This document shows positions 32,751 to 41,410 of a DNA stretch of 64,000 bases, one piece after another. The stretch spans positions 3,162,001-3,226,000 of the forward strand of contig NZ_CP134706.1 in assembly GCF_038246755.1 (NCBI RefSeq), written 5' to 3'. Under the pieces are notes generated by a model. The model saw nothing but the letters and a program-made list of their open reading frames with translations. It searched no databases and was not told the DNA's origin. The stretch's first letter is position 1. Each line of letters starts with the position of its first letter. Source of the DNA: Micromonospora sp. FIMYZ51 (lineage in GTDB: Bacteria > Actinomycetota > Actinomycetes > Mycobacteriales > Micromonosporaceae). The position numbers and the translations under genes were made by a program.

Positions 32751-34283
32751 ATGCCAGAACGGATCGGATCGGTCTCCGAGCTGCGGTCGGCGTACCTCCA
32801 TGCCGGACTGACCCCCGTCGAGCTGGTCGAACGCGTCCTGGCCGGGCTGGCCGGCCGGGACGGGGGACCGGTCTGGATCAGCACCCTGTCGGCCGAGCAC
32901 CTGCGCGCCCGGGCCGAGTCGCTGACCCGCGAGGGCGATCCGGTCACGCTGCCGCTGTACGGCATCCCGTTCGCGGTCAAGGACAACATCGACGTCGCCG
33001 GGCTGGTCACCACGGCCGGCTGCCCGGAGTTCGGATACCGGGCCGTGGAGGACGCGCCAGTGGTACGCCGGCTGCTCGACGCCGGTGCGCTGCTCGTCGG
33101 CAAGACCAACCTGGACCAGTTCGCCACCGGGCTGACCGGTGCCCGTTCGCCGTACGGCAGCTGCGAGAGCGTCTTCGGCGGCGGCCTCATCTCCGGCGGT
33201 TCCAGCTCCGGCTCGGCGGTGGCGGTCGCCGCCGGCCAGGTCTGCTTCGCCCTGGGTACGGACACCGCCGGCTCCGGTCGGGTGCCGGCGGCGCTGAACG
33301 GGATCGTCGGGCTGAAACCCACCCGGGGCCTGCTCAGCACGGCCGGGGTGGTGCCGGCCTGCCGCTCGTTGGACTGCGTCTCGGTCTTCGCCACCGATGT
33401 CGCCGGTGCGCTGGCGGTGCTGCACACCGCCCGTGGCATCTCGGCGGCCGATCCCTGGGGGCGGTCGCTGCCCGCGGAGCGGGTGGTGGCCCGCATGCCG
33501 GGGACGCTACGCCTCGGCGTACCCCGGGCAGAAGACCTCGAATTCTTCGGCGATGCCGGGCAGGCGGTCCGGTTCGCCGCCGGGGTCCAGCGGCTGCGTG
33601 CGCTGGTCGCGCGGACCCGTCAGGTGCCGCTGGCCGCCTTCACCGAGGCGGGCGACCTGCTCTACCAGGGACCCTGGGTGGCCGAGCGGCTCACCGGGCT
33701 GGACGGCTTCCTCCGGGCACATCCCGAGGCGGTCCTGCCGGTCACCCGGGCCGTGCTGGAGACCGGGCGGCGCTACGACGCGATCGACGCCTTCCGGGGC
33801 TGGCACCGGCTGCGCGAGCTGCGGGCCCGGGTCGACCAGCTGTGGCAGGAGATCGATGTGCTGGTGGTGCCCACCGTCGGCACCACCTTCACGCTCGACG
33901 AGATCGCCGAGGATCCGATCGGGCGCAACGCGATGCTCGGCCGCTACACCCAGTTCGCGAACCTGCTCGACCTGGCCGCGGTGACCGTGCCGAACGGGTT
34001 CACCGCCGCCGGCCGCCCGGCGAGCCTGACCCTTGTCGGCCCGGCCTGCACCGACACCACCCTGGCCCGGCTCGCCGCCGCTTTCGGCGGCGAACCCACT
34101 GCCGTCAGCACCGAGCCCACGGTTGTCGGCGCCGGACCCACGGTTGTCGGCGCCGGACCCACGGTTGTCGGCACCGAGCCCGCTGCCGTCGGCAGCGCAT
34201 TCGTCGAGGACGGGGAGCAACCGCTCGCCGCCGCACAGCTGACCCCGGGAGGAGAGCGAGGATGGGCCGGATCGGGCCGGTAA
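32751..34283 (+). CDS. atzF: AtzF-like allophanate hydrolase (amidase domain only)
   Basis: A 510-residue amidase-signature enzyme. Triad: Lys77 in [14 protein letters not shown], the cis-Ser in ISGGSSSGS (about residue 152) and nucleophile Ser175 in [19 protein letters not shown]. The strings [17 protein letters not shown] and [17 protein letters not shown] are typical of allophanate hydrolase, which splits allophanate to ammonia and CO2 via N-carboxycarbamate. Full AtzF has a further C-terminal domain of about 150 residues; here, after about residue 447, it is replaced by five 7-residue repeats and a short tail. The stop overlaps the next gene by 22 bp. It heads the operon of two cysteine hydrolases, a permease and an AtzH-like protein. 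The exact ureide substrate is inferred from these neighbours. Confidence 0.85.
   Translation: MPERIGSVSELRSAYLHAGLTPVELVERVLAGLAGRDGGPVWISTLSAEHLRARAESLTREGDPVTLPLYGIPFAVKDNIDVAGLVTTAGCPEFGYRAVEDAPVVRRLLDAGALLVGKTNLDQFATGLTGARSPYGSCESVFGGGLISGGSSSGSAVAVAAGQVCFALGTDTAGSGRVPAALNGIVGLKPTRGLLSTAGVVPACRSLDCVSVFATDVAGALAVLHTARGISAADPWGRSLPAERVVARMPGTLRLGVPRAEDLEFFGDAGQAVRFAAGVQRLRALVARTRQVPLAAFTEAGDLLYQGPWVAERLTGLDGFLRAHPEAVLPVTRAVLETGRRYDAIDAFRGWHRLRELRARVDQLWQEIDVLVVPTVGTTFTLDEIAEDPIGRNAMLGRYTQFANLLDLAAVTVPNGFTAAGRPASLTLVGPACTDTTLARLAAAFGGEPTAVSTEPTVVGAGPTVVGAGPTVVGTEPAAVGSAFVEDGEQPLAAAQLTPGGERGWAGSGR
34092..34196 (+). repeat. In-frame 21-bp tandem repeat in amidase gene
   Basis: Five 21-bp units, the middle three being almost identical (GGACCCACGGTTGTCGGC at their core), encode [28 protein letters not shown] and EPAAVGS. 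It sits where the C-terminal domain of a full allophanate hydrolase would begin. The period keeps the frame. Confidence 0.9.
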
Positions 34284-34948
34284 CGGCCAACCCCTATTCC
34301 TGGCCGTACGACGGCGCGGCCGACACCGCGCGTACCGCCCTGCTCTGCATCGACTGGCAGACCGACTTCTGCGGGCCGGGCGGCTACGTCGACGCGATGG
34401 GCTACGACATCGGGCTGACCCGGGCCGGCCTGCCGGCCACCGCCCGGCTGCTGGACCACGCCCGATCGCTCGGCATGCTTGTCGTGCACACCCGCGAGGG
34501 GCACGATCGGGACCTGTCCGACCTGCCGGCGAACAAACGCTGGCGCTCGGCCCGCATCGGTGCCGAGATCGGCGCGGCCGGCCCGTGCGGTCGGATCCTG
34601 GTCAAGGGCGAACCCGGCTGGGAGATCGTGCCCGAGGTGGCCCCGATACCCGGCGAGGTGGTCATCGACAAGCCGGGCAAGGGTGCCTTCTACGCCACCA
34701 ACCTCGACCTGGTGCTGCGTACCCGGGGCATCACCCACCTGATCCTCACCGGCATCACCACCGACGTCTGCGTCCACACCACCATGCGGGAGGCGAACGA
34801 CCGGGGCTACGAGTGCCTCATCCTCTCCGACTGCACCGGCGCCACCGACAAGGGCAACCACGAGGCGGCGCTGCACATGGTGACCATGCAGGGCGGCGTC
34901 TTCGGCTGCGTCGCCACCTCCGAGGACGTCATCGCCGCCATCAGTTGA
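34262..34948 (+). CDS. biuH: Cysteine hydrolase, biuret hydrolase-like
   Basis: A 228-residue isochorismatase-superfamily amidohydrolase. Catalytic triad: Asp31 ([11 protein letters not shown]), Lys137 ([14 protein letters not shown]) and Cys170 ([11 protein letters not shown]). Its nearest known functions are biuret hydrolase (biuret to allophanate and ammonia) and ureidoacrylate amidohydrolase RutB. The neighbouring allophanate-hydrolase-like amidase favours the biuret or a related ureide reading. ATG 34262 follows GGGAGGAGAG and overlaps the amidase stop. A second, related cysteine hydrolase follows 11 bp later; they share about half their residues by eye, including the whole DKPGKGAF block, and may form a mixed oligomer or take different substrates. 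Confidence 0.8.
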   Translation: MGRIGPVTANPYSWPYDGAADTARTALLCIDWQTDFCGPGGYVDAMGYDIGLTRAGLPATARLLDHARSLGMLVVHTREGHDRDLSDLPANKRWRSARIGAEIGAAGPCGRILVKGEPGWEIVPEVAPIPGEVVIDKPGKGAFYATNLDLVLRTRGITHLILTGITTDVCVHTTMREANDRGYECLILSDCTGATDKGNHEAALHMVTMQGGVFGCVATSEDVIAAIS

Positions 34949-34959
34949 GTGAGGTGCGC

Positions 34960-35652
34960 ATGTTGACCATCGCCGCCGCGCGGCCTTCCCCGTACACCTT
35001 CGATCCCTCGACCACGGCGCTGCTCGTCATCGACATGCAGCGCGACTTCCTGGAACCCGGTGGTTTCGGCGAGAGCCTGGGCAACGACGTGAGTCAGTTG
35101 CGGCGGACCATCGCGCCCCTGACGGCGCTGCTGGCCGGCGCCCGCGCGGCGGGTCTGACCGTCGTGCACACCCGCGAGGGGCACCTGCCCGACCTCTCCG
35201 ACTGCCCGCCGGCCAAGCTCAACCGGGGCGCACCGAGCACGCGCATCGGTGATCCCGGACCCAAGGGGCGGATTCTGATCCGGGGCGAGTACGGCCACGA
35301 CATCGTCGACGAACTCGCGCCGCTGCCCGGCGAGCCGGTCATCGACAAGCCGGGCAAGGGCGCCTTCCACGCCACCGGACTGGCCGGGCTGCTCGCCGAA
35401 CGGAAGATTCACAGCCTGCTGATCACCGGGGTCACCACCGAGGTGTGCGTGCACACCACCGTCCGGGAGGCCAACGACCGCGGGTACGAGTGCCTCGTGC
35501 TCGCCGACTGCGTCGGCTCCTACTTTCCCGAGTTCCACCGGGTCGGGCTCGACATGATCGCCGCCCAGGGCGGGATCTTCGGATGGGTCGCCGACTCGAC
35601 GGACGTGCTCGCCGTGCTGCCCACCACCCCCGTCTTGCAACCCTCCTCCTGA
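34960..35652 (+). CDS. Second isochorismatase-family cysteine hydrolase
   Basis: A 230-residue paralogue of the preceding enzyme. The triad is intact: Asp in [15 protein letters not shown], Lys in [15 protein letters not shown], Cys163 in [19 protein letters not shown]. It differs in the substrate-facing loops (for example [17 protein letters not shown] and [14 protein letters not shown], where the first has [15 protein letters not shown]), so it may act on another ureide of the same path. ATG 34960 is 5 nt after GAGG; a GTG two codons upstream is possible. It sits between the first hydrolase and the permease with small gaps on both sides, clearly in one operon. Confidence 0.82.
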   Translation: MLTIAAARPSPYTFDPSTTALLVIDMQRDFLEPGGFGESLGNDVSQLRRTIAPLTALLAGARAAGLTVVHTREGHLPDLSDCPPAKLNRGAPSTRIGDPGPKGRILIRGEYGHDIVDELAPLPGEPVIDKPGKGAFHATGLAGLLAERKIHSLLITGVTTEVCVHTTVREANDRGYECLVLADCVGSYFPEFHRVGLDMIAAQGGIFGWVADSTDVLAVLPTTPVLQPSS

Positions 35653-35664
35653 CCGGGAGCAGCC

Positions 35665-37320
35665 ATGGTCTCCACCAGATCCACCGCCGCCGGGCCCGCG
35701 TACTGGGTGCGCGGCGACACCAACGCGTTCTTCGGGTTCGGCGTCAACGTCCTGGTCAACGTGCTCACCCTGACCGGGCTCTGTGTCTTCGTGGTGAACC
35801 TGCCGGAGCGGGAGGTGTTCGGCACGATCCTGCCGGCGCTCGGCATCGCCCTGGTCGCCGGCAACATCTACTACACGTATCTGGCCCGACGGCTGGCCCG
35901 CCGGGAGCAGCGCAGCGACGTGACCGCCCTGCCGTACGGGCCGAGCGTGCCGCACATGTTCATCGTCATCTTCGTCATCATGCTGCCGATCTTCCTGCGT
36001 ACCGGCGACCCGATCCGGGCCTGGGAGGCGGGGCTGGCGTGGGCCTTCATCATCGGCGTGATCGTGTTGATCGGCGCGTTCGTCGGCCCGTACATCCGCC
36101 GGTACACACCCCGGGCGGCGCTGCTCGGCACCCTTGCCGGCATCTCCATCACCTTCATCTCGATGAACCCGGCCGGTCAGATGTGGCGGCTCGCCTGGAT
36201 CGCCCTACCGGTCTTCGCACTGCTGCTGATCGGCCTGCTCACCGACGTCAAGCTGCCGTTCAACTTCCCGATCGGGCTGGCCGCCCTGCTGCTCGGCACC
36301 GCGATCGGCTGGCTCGGCGGAGCGATGTCGGTGCCGGACGTCACGGCGGCGGCGCGGGACATCGCGTTCGCCTTCCCCAGCCTCCAACTCGACCTGCTCT
36401 GGCGCGGCCTGACCGACATGGCGCCGCTGCTGGCCACCGCCATCCCGCTGGGCGTCTACAACTTCACCGAGGCGATGACCAACGTGGAGAGCGCGGCCAC
36501 CGCCGGGGACAGCTACAACCTGCGCAGCGTACTGCTCGCCGACGGCGCCGGTGCGGTGATCGGCTCGGCGCTCGGCTCACCGTTCCCGCCGGCGGTCTAC
36601 GTCGGTCATCCGGGTTGGAAGGCGGCCGGCGGGCGGAGCGGCTACTCGATGGCGACCGGGATCGTCATCGCGCTGCTCTGCTTTCTCGGCATGTTCTCCC
36701 TGCTCGGCGCGATCTTCCCGACCGCGGCGATCGTGCCGATCCTGCTCTACATCGGTCTCCTGATCGGCGCGCAGGCCTTCCAGGCCACGCCCCGGGCGCA
36801 CGCCGCGGCGGTGGTGGCGGCGCTGATTCCCAACATCGCGGCCTGGGCGACCGGGCAGATGAACAACGCCCTGGCAGCGGCGGGCACCACTGCGGCCCAG
36901 GTCGGCGACGAGGCCCTGGCCGGTGCCGGGGTGGTCTACGACGGCCTGCGCATCCTCGGTGAGGGCGCCATCCTCGCCGGCCTGGTGCTCGGCGCGATCG
37001 TCGCCTTCATCATCGACAAACGCTTCGTCCAGGCGGCGATCTTCGCCGCTTCCGGCGCGGTACTGGCCTTCATCGGTCTGATCCACGGCGAGGAGGTCCG
37101 GTGGAACGCCAACGGGCAGGTCGCGCTCGGCTACCTCTTCGTGGCGGTGATCTGCGCGATCTTCGCGCTCGGCAAGTATCCGCCCCGGGTCCCCGAGCCC
37201 GCGGAAATCGAGCTGGACCGCCGGCACGGCGGTACCGCGCCGGCTCCGGCTGACGACACCGAGCCGGCCGATGGCACCGGGTCGGTCCGTGCCGCCGATC
37301 GGGGGCCCGTCTCCGCATGA
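35665..37320 (+). CDS. NCS2-like nucleobase/ureide permease
   Basis: A 551-residue membrane protein with about 12-14 hydrophobic helices, resembling the xanthine/uracil permease superfamily of the AzgA-like branch: VTALPYGPSVPHMFI, ATAIPLGVYNFTEAMTNVES with the central acidic residues, and TPRAHAAAVVAALIPNIAAW. The tail (last 45 residues) is cytoplasmic, acidic and low in complexity. It starts at ATG 35665, 12 bp after the second cysteine hydrolase (GGGAGCAGCC upstream), and overlaps the AtzH-like gene by 4 bp. It probably imports the nitrogen compound that the operon breaks down; the substrate is unknown. Confidence 0.8.
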   Translation: MVSTRSTAAGPAYWVRGDTNAFFGFGVNVLVNVLTLTGLCVFVVNLPEREVFGTILPALGIALVAGNIYYTYLARRLARREQRSDVTALPYGPSVPHMFIVIFVIMLPIFLRTGDPIRAWEAGLAWAFIIGVIVLIGAFVGPYIRRYTPRAALLGTLAGISITFISMNPAGQMWRLAWIALPVFALLLIGLLTDVKLPFNFPIGLAALLLGTAIGWLGGAMSVPDVTAAARDIAFAFPSLQLDLLWRGLTDMAPLLATAIPLGVYNFTEAMTNVESAATAGDSYNLRSVLLADGAGAVIGSALGSPFPPAVYVGHPGWKAAGGRSGYSMATGIVIALLCFLGMFSLLGAIFPTAAIVPILLYIGLLIGAQAFQATPRAHAAAVVAALIPNIAAWATGQMNNALAAAGTTAAQVGDEALAGAGVVYDGLRILGEGAILAGLVLGAIVAFIIDKRFVQAAIFAASGAVLAFIGLIHGEEVRWNANGQVALGYLFVAVICAIFALGKYPPRVPEPAEIELDRRHGGTAPAPADDTEPADGTGSVRAADRGPVSA

Positions 37321-37802
37321 CAAGCATGGAGATCGACCGCCCCGACGTGGTGGCCGAGGTGACGGCGGCTTTCGCCGCCTACGAACAGGCACTTGTCGAC
37401 GGCGACCCGGACCGGATCTGCGGATTCTTCTGGGACTCCGGCCGGACCGTACGCTTCGGCATCGCCGACCATCAGTACGGCCTCGACGAGCAGCACAAGT
37501 GGCGCGCCGCGCAACCTCCGCTGCCACCCGGCCGCCGGCTGGTCGATCCCCTGGTCACCACCTTCGGCCCGGACGTCGCGGTGGTCACCACCCGATTCGG
37601 GTACGCCGGCACCGCCGCCACCGGCCGGCAGACCCAGACCTGGGTACGCCTTCCGGCCGGCTGGCGCATCGTCACCGCCCACGTCTCCACGCCGCTGCCA
37701 CCGACTCCTCCCGTTGACCATGAGGTTGACGGCAGTCTGGAGATCAACGACTGCCGCCAACCTCATGATCAACGCTCAGGGGTGGGGCGGGCTAGAAGGT
37801 GA
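37317..37802 (+). CDS. atzH: AtzH-like DUF3225 (SnoaL-type) protein
   Basis: A 161-residue NTF2-fold protein like AtzH from cyanuric-acid pathways, where it is proposed to convert 1,3-dicarboxyurea to allophanate. Residues I recall as needed in AtzH, Tyr22 and Arg46, fall at the same numbers here (FAAYEQAL and GRTVRFG). Other family strings are CGFFWDSG and GLDEQHKWRAAQPP. The body ends near residue 132 (THVS-like AHVSTPLP); the remaining tail is encoded through a 61-bp interspersed repeat and looks random. It overlaps the permease gene by 4 bp and converges with the S15 hydrolase, overlapping it by 11 bp. Its presence supports an allophanate-producing operon. Confidence 0.8.
   Translation: MTSMEIDRPDVVAEVTAAFAAYEQALVDGDPDRICGFFWDSGRTVRFGIADHQYGLDEQHKWRAAQPPLPPGRRLVDPLVTTFGPDVAVVTTRFGYAGTAATGRQTQTWVRLPAGWRIVTAHVSTPLPPTPPVDHEVDGSLEINDCRQPHDQRSGVGRARR
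37713..37773 (+). repeat. 61-bp GTTGATCATGAGG interspersed repeat, copy 1
   Basis: Long inverted repeat: GTTGACCATGAGGTTGACGG on the left pairs with CCGCCAACCTCATGATCAAC on the right (24-nt arms, two mismatches) around a 13-nt centre. It matches the copy at 58757-58817 at 55 of 61 positions without gaps. It overlaps the 3' end of the AtzH-like gene and lies between converging genes. Confidence 0.85.
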
Positions 37803-39669
37803 GGGCCGGTTTGCCGCCGACTACGGGCAGGCGTAGTTGGCTGTGGTGCGGGGCGACCCGCAGCTCGGTGCCGCCCAGCGGCAGCAGGGTGTGTGCCTGG
37901 TCGGTGGAGAAGACCACCACGCCGATCCGGTGACCGGCCGGGAAGACGTAGTCCTTCGGCTCCAAGGTCCACCGGAAGTCGTACAGCTTGCCCTGCTTGA
38001 TCGGCTGGGTGCGGGCGGCGCTGGTGCGGTTCTGCGGGTCCATCCAGCCCCGGGTCACCACGGTCGGCGTGCCGGTCGGCCCGTAGTCGACGAGATATGC
38101 GGTCAGGTTTGCGCCCGGCTTGTTGTCGATCGCCATGCGCAGCCGCATCTCCGGACGCCCGGCGAAGCGGACCTCGTCGGTCAGCGCGGGGGAGCGGTAG
38201 AGGAGTCGGTGCGCACTGGCCGTGTCGGGACCAGCGACCAGGGTGGTCGGCGCGATGGTCCGACCCTCGTCGACGAAGCGCTGCTCCACCTTGGTCTTCG
38301 GTGATTTGCGCGAGGTGAGCGTACCGGGGGCGGTGGCGTCGGTGGCGGCAAAGTGCAGCGCGACCGCACGGGCGGCCGGATCGGGCCAGTTGCGGTAGGT
38401 GGTGTAGACCCGGTCCTCCCGCTGCACGACTGCGGTCGGCTCGTCCATGATGCCGTTGCGGACATTCCACAGCCAGTAGTCGAACCAGCGGTTCTCGGTC
38501 TGCTTCCAGGTCCAGGTGCGGCCGTCGGGCAGGGTCACCGACGCGGTGTTGCCGGGGCTGCTGTGCCCGCCCTGGTGCAGCCAGAGCTTGCGCGGCACGT
38601 TTCGCTTGGCCAGCGCGTCCCACCAGCCGGCGAAGTGCTCGGTGCGGACGTTCCAGTCGTTGAGGCCGTGCACCACCAGGACGCTGGCCTTGACCTTCTT
38701 GGCGTCGAGGTAGTCGCGGTCCTGCCAGAACTTGGCATAGTCGCCGGTGACCCGGTCCTGCCGTGCGGTCAGCTCGGCGATCTCGTCCGCGCAGGCACCC
38801 TCGGCGCGGGCCCGGCCGGCGGTGTACTGGGCCAGGATGTCGGCATCCTCGCCCTGGTATCCGCCCGGCGCGACGACCAGGCCGTTGGCCCGGTAGTAGT
38901 CGTACCAGCTGCTGATCGCGGCGACCGGCACGATGGTCCGCAGCCCGTCGACGCCGGTGGTGGCCACCTGGTTGGGCAGCGTGCCGTTGTAGGAGACGCC
39001 GGTCATGCCGACCGCGCCGGTGGTCCAGTCGGCGGTCACCGGAGCACCGGTCGCGTCGTATCCCTTCGCCCGGCCGTTGAGCCAGTCGATGACCGCCTTG
39101 GTGCCGAGGGTCTCGGCCTGGTCGCCGCTGGTCGGGCAGCCGTCCGAGTCGCCGGTGCCGACGGACTGGCCGAGCACCACCGCGTAGCCGCGGGGCACGT
39201 AGTAGTCGTCCAACTGGCCGGGCAGGTTGGCCTTCGCCACCGCGCGCTGGGCCTCGACCTCGCCGGCCCGGGCCCCGGACCGGCCGGTCAGGCCGTTCTG
39301 TGGCAGATCGTCCACCAGCACACTCGGGTACGGCACGTCACCCCAGGTGCCCTTGCGGTACGGGCTGTGCTCGAAGATGACCGGCACCTTGAAGCCATGG
39401 GTGGCGGTCTCCCGGGGGCGGGCGATGTCGATCGCCACCCGGTCGCGCCGGCCGTCGTGATCGGTGTCCACCGGGGTCTCCACATAGACCCGTTCCTCGA
39501 TCGCGTCGGCGAGCGAGAACACCGGCTGGGTCATGCCGTCGCTGACCACGATGCCCGGTGGCGGCGTGGCCCCGGCGGGCGTGCTCCGGGCTGCCGCCGG
39601 TGCGCTACTGAGCGCCAGCGCGCCGGCCACGCCGACAGCTAGTAGGGCCAGATGGGGAGTTCGACGCAC
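37792..39669 (-). CDS. Secreted S15/CocE family hydrolase (X-Pro dipeptidyl-peptidase-like)
   Basis: A 625-residue secreted alpha/beta-hydrolase. The signal peptide (HLALLAVGVAGALALSSAPAAA) is followed by an S15 domain: PVIFEHSPYRKGTWG, the nucleophile Ser in GMTGVSYNGTLPN, Asp in VVHGLNDWNVRTEHF and His in WLHQGGHSSPGN. The C-terminal 200 residues are the jelly-roll PepX_C domain (LDP-like RGWMDPQNRTS, VFPAGHRIGVVVFS). It removes X-Pro dipeptides or cleaves bulky esters; both activities occur in the family. GTG 39669 has GGGAGA just upstream and starts a proper signal peptide. It overlaps the AtzH-like gene end by 11 bp in convergent direction, and no functional link to it is apparent. Confidence 0.88.
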   Translation of the reverse strand: MRRTPHLALLAVGVAGALALSSAPAAARSTPAGATPPPGIVVSDGMTQPVFSLADAIEERVYVETPVDTDHDGRRDRVAIDIARPRETATHGFKVPVIFEHSPYRKGTWGDVPYPSVLVDDLPQNGLTGRSGARAGEVEAQRAVAKANLPGQLDDYYVPRGYAVVLGQSVGTGDSDGCPTSGDQAETLGTKAVIDWLNGRAKGYDATGAPVTADWTTGAVGMTGVSYNGTLPNQVATTGVDGLRTIVPVAAISSWYDYYRANGLVVAPGGYQGEDADILAQYTAGRARAEGACADEIAELTARQDRVTGDYAKFWQDRDYLDAKKVKASVLVVHGLNDWNVRTEHFAGWWDALAKRNVPRKLWLHQGGHSSPGNTASVTLPDGRTWTWKQTENRWFDYWLWNVRNGIMDEPTAVVQREDRVYTTYRNWPDPAARAVALHFAATDATAPGTLTSRKSPKTKVEQRFVDEGRTIAPTTLVAGPDTASAHRLLYRSPALTDEVRFAGRPEMRLRMAIDNKPGANLTAYLVDYGPTGTPTVVTRGWMDPQNRTSAARTQPIKQGKLYDFRWTLEPKDYVFPAGHRIGVVVFSTDQAHTLLPLGGTELRVAPHHSQLRLPVVGGKPALTF

Positions 39670-39809
39670 GCGCGTCTCCCTTCGCTCGGCTGGTGGCCGG
39701 AGTCGACCAGGAGTGGATGAGGATCGATGATCCACATGCTAACGCCTCACCCCGGCCACACCGCCGCGTCGAGCCCACGGATCATCCGACCACGATCCGA
39801 CCCGGCCGG

Positions 39810-40322
39810 TCAGCCCATCGACTTGGCGCCGTCGATGGTCTCGCGGATGATGTCGGCGTGGCCGGCGTGCTGCGACGTCTCGGCGATGATGTGCAGCAGC
39901 ACCCGGCGGGCGGACCAGCGGGCGCCGGGCTCGAACCAGGGTGCCTCGGGCAGCGGCTGGCTGACGTCCAGGTCCGGAAGCGTACGCACCAGGTCGTCGG
40001 TGTGCTTGGCGACCTCGTCGTACGCGGCGAACACGCTGGCCAGGGTCTCGCCCGGCAGCATCTGGAACGCGTTGGCGTACTCCTCGATGGCGGCCGGGTC
40101 GGTCCCGCTGATCCCGCTGCCGTCCAGGATGAAGCGGGTCCAGTTCCGCTCGCCCTGCGTGACGTGTTTGATCAACCCGCCGATGCACAGCTCGCTCGCG
40201 GTGCTGCGCTGGCCGGCCTGCTCGTCGGTGAGGTCACGGGCGGTGTGGCGGAGAAAATAACGATGCATCTGGAGCGTGTCCAGCAGGTCAGCGCGCTCGG
40301 GCGACAGCGTTGCCTCGGCCAT
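39810..40322 (-). CDS. DinB superfamily protein
   Basis: A 170-residue four-helix-bundle protein of the DinB/mycothiol-transferase superfamily (DUF664 type). The three metal-binding His positions are visible: LIKHVTQGERNW near residue 55 and HAGHADIIRETIDG near the end. DLTDEQAGQRSTASELCIGG is a family-typical stretch. In actinomycetes such proteins often use mycothiol or bacillithiol to detoxify compounds; the substrate is unknown. AAGGGGG precedes ATG 40322. It is a single gene between two unrelated minus-strand genes, with gaps of more than 110 bp on each side. Confidence 0.85.
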   Translation of the reverse strand: MAEATLSPERADLLDTLQMHRYFLRHTARDLTDEQAGQRSTASELCIGGLIKHVTQGERNWTRFILDGSGISGTDPAAIEEYANAFQMLPGETLASVFAAYDEVAKHTDDLVRTLPDLDVSQPLPEAPWFEPGARWSARRVLLHIIAETSQHAGHADIIRETIDGAKSMG

Positions 40323-40439
40323 GACGGCCCCCTTATCGTCGGCGTTGCCCGGACGCTATCGACTGCCACCGACATTCCACTGCGGCGAACGTGCCTGCCC
40401 GAGTGCCGCCGTCAGCCGCCGCGACAACGGTGCTGAGTG

Positions 40440-41168
40440 TCAGCTTCCGCTGGCCAGCGCGTCGCGCATCCGGTTGATCTCGACGTTCTGCTCCACCACG
40501 ACGCTGCTGGCCATCTCGTTGATGATGGGGTCGCTGCCGAGCGTGAGCGCTTCGTTGGCCATGGTGATCGCGCCCTGGTGGTGGTCGGTCATCATGGCGA
40601 CGAACATCCGGTCGAACTCGGCACCTCGTGCGGCGGTGAGCCGGTTCAGCGCCTCGGCCGACTGCATGCCGGACATGGTGTGCTTGTGGTCGCCACCGGA
40701 CTCGCGGTTGAGGCCCCGCTCGGCCAGCCAGTTCTCCAGGAACTTGATCTCCGGTTCCTGGGCCGCCAGGATCCGCTCCGCGATGCTCTTGAGCTGAGGA
40801 CTCCCGGCACGGTCGGCCGCCAGTCGGGCCATCACCAGGGCCTGTTCGTGGTGCGGAATCATCATCGCGACGAAGCGGACGTCCGCGTTGTTGTGCGGCT
40901 GACGCGGCAGGGCCGACATCTCGTTCGCGGCGGCGGTCTTCGCCGGCTCACCGGGGCGGCCGGGCATCAGCACCGGTGCGGTGGAGTCCGGCAGGCCGGG
41001 CAGCTCGATCGAGGCCGACGGGCTGGCCGTCGCCGCCGGCTGCGCTCCGCCGTCCGGCAGCCAGAACAGCGCTGCGGCGCCCACCGCCAGCACCGCCAGC
41101 ACGGCCAGCTCGATCAGCACGATCGGCCGTGACTGACGGAGAACGTTCCGGATCGGTACACCTAGCAC
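40440..41168 (-). CDS. DUF305 family exported/membrane-anchored protein
   Basis: A 242-residue protein with one N-terminal membrane helix (LIELAVLAVLAVGAAALFWL) and a ferritin-like DUF305 domain outside the membrane, duplicated: FVAMMIPHHEQALVMARLA and FVAMMTDHHQGAITMANEA. The paired His residues suggest metal binding; the family is often linked with copper, but the role is unproven. GTG 41168 has GGGAGGC at a good distance; an upstream start would add an Arg-rich stretch without ribosome site. It is divergent from an LVIVD-repeat protein with a CRP-type site in the shared region, a pairing that suggests joint function at the cell surface. Confidence 0.88.
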   Translation of the reverse strand: MLGVPIRNVLRQSRPIVLIELAVLAVLAVGAAALFWLPDGGAQPAATASPSASIELPGLPDSTAPVLMPGRPGEPAKTAAANEMSALPRQPHNNADVRFVAMMIPHHEQALVMARLAADRAGSPQLKSIAERILAAQEPEIKFLENWLAERGLNRESGGDHKHTMSGMQSAEALNRLTAARGAEFDRMFVAMMTDHHQGAITMANEALTLGSDPIINEMASSVVVEQNVEINRMRDALASGS

Positions 41169-41326
41169 TACTGCCTCCCGCCCTGGTGCCGAGGTTGGCC
41201 GGGATCGTAACGCGGACCGGGGATGTGACAGCAGGGATCGGCGGCGGCGAAAAGATGTCATTGGTCGTTCCTGCGGTTATTCGTGTTCCCGGTGTTGCCT
41301 AATCGTGATCGAGGCCCTGCGGTGTG

Positions 41327-41349
41327 TGTGACTCAAATCACAATAGAGT
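41327..41349 (+). promoter_or_regulatory. CRP/GlxR-type binding site and promoter
   Basis: TGTGACTCAAATCACA (41327-41342) has perfect TGTGA and TCACA half-sites with 6-nt spacing, the consensus of CRP-family regulators in actinobacteria. A -10-like TAGAGT follows at 41344-41349, so the site overlaps the -35 position of the LVIVD gene; it may also affect the divergent DUF305 gene. Confidence 0.7.
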
Positions 41350-41410
41350 TAAGGTCGCCCAGGTTAGGGTCCCGCTACCCCCGTTCCATCCACAACGAAG
41401 GGTGTTCTAC

